DNA of 35,969 bases from Gammaproteobacteria bacterium (GTDB lineage Bacteria > Pseudomonadota > Gammaproteobacteria > Pseudomonadales > Pseudomonadaceae): assembly GCA_012719655.1 (NCBI GenBank), contig JAAXZZ010000200.1, forward strand, positions 1-35,969. Reading direction: 5' to 3'. Position numbers and translations under genes: made by a program. Position 1 is the stretch's first letter. Each line of letters starts with the position of its first letter. The notes under the pieces are model-generated. The model ran no database searches, was not told the origin of the DNA, and saw only the letters and a list, made by a program, of their open reading frames with translations. Below, one piece after another: positions 35,888-35,969 of the stretch.

Positions 35888-35969
35888 GTTAAATACCTGT
35901 GGCTAATTATTTGCTCTGGCCGCTTACTGTTGAATAGTTATGCGGTTGGTTTGTCGTTCTGTTATAGGC

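Noticed and set aside
1..35969. Mobile element, prophage, tRNA or rRNA genes
   Set aside because: I saw no transposase, integrase, phage structural gene, tRNA cloverleaf or rRNA-like sequence; gene order is that of the core Pseudomonas chromosome.

Overview
This window is a chromosomal segment of a gammaproteobacterium in the Pseudomonadaceae. The gene order argS - SPOR protein - hslV - hslU - DUF971 gene - pha cluster - ubiE - ubiJ - ubiB - hisI - hisE - tatABC - rsmE is the standard Pseudomonas arrangement. A class II (medium-chain-length) PHA synthase with PhaD, PhaF and PhaI points to the same family. Base composition looks close to even, well below that of typical fluorescent Pseudomonas, so a low-GC lineage such as Thiopseudomonas, Denitrificimonas or Halopseudomonas is likely. 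That placement is inference. Almost all genes lie on the minus strand. I saw no rRNA, tRNA, CRISPR array, prophage or insertion sequence.

Layout from left to right. (1) 1-3058: a Zn/Cd/Pb-type P1B ATPase cut by the window edge, behind a MerR-family-type promoter, preceded by an MgtC/DUF4010 membrane protein. (2) 3159-9011: one tightly packed minus-strand operon, ubiE-ubiJ-ubiB-hisI-hisE-tatA-tatB-tatC-rsmE, covering ubiquinone synthesis, two histidine steps, Tat export and 16S rRNA methylation. (3) 9151-14054: the PHA storage locus. A PHA-system protein, PhaI and PhaF run on the plus strand and converge on phaC-phaZ-phaD on the minus strand, with a bidirectional terminator between them. The second synthase gene, phaC2, usually found between phaZ and phaD, is absent. 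(4) 14510-22070: DUF971 gene, heat-shock protease hslVU, SPOR protein, argS and priA. A 507-base intergenic stretch upstream of hslV holds a heat-shock promoter and a group of repeats and hairpins. (5) 22115-30876: FKBP-type prolyl isomerase, topoisomerase III, elbB, a hotdog thioesterase, a YaiI-family protein, TerC, a small MscS-type channel, an ABC-F ATPase and an MBL-fold hydrolase. (6) 30950-35887: acyl-CoA dehydrogenase, an NCS2-type permease and an acyl-CoA synthetase, which look like a fatty- or organic-acid catabolic group.

The window is mostly core housekeeping and I found no clearly new multi-gene system. The points most worth a second look are: the reduced single-synthase PHA operon with a 14-nt phaZ/phaD overlap; a topoisomerase III in which the third acidic residue of the metal-binding TOPRIM motif reads as valine; a MerR-like metal promoter built over the stop codon of the preceding gene; the nested inverted repeats with GGA-loop hairpins upstream of hslV; the near-consensus sigma-32 promoter, leader hairpin and TTG start of hslV; and an A-rich Hfq/Crc-like motif at the start of phaC.
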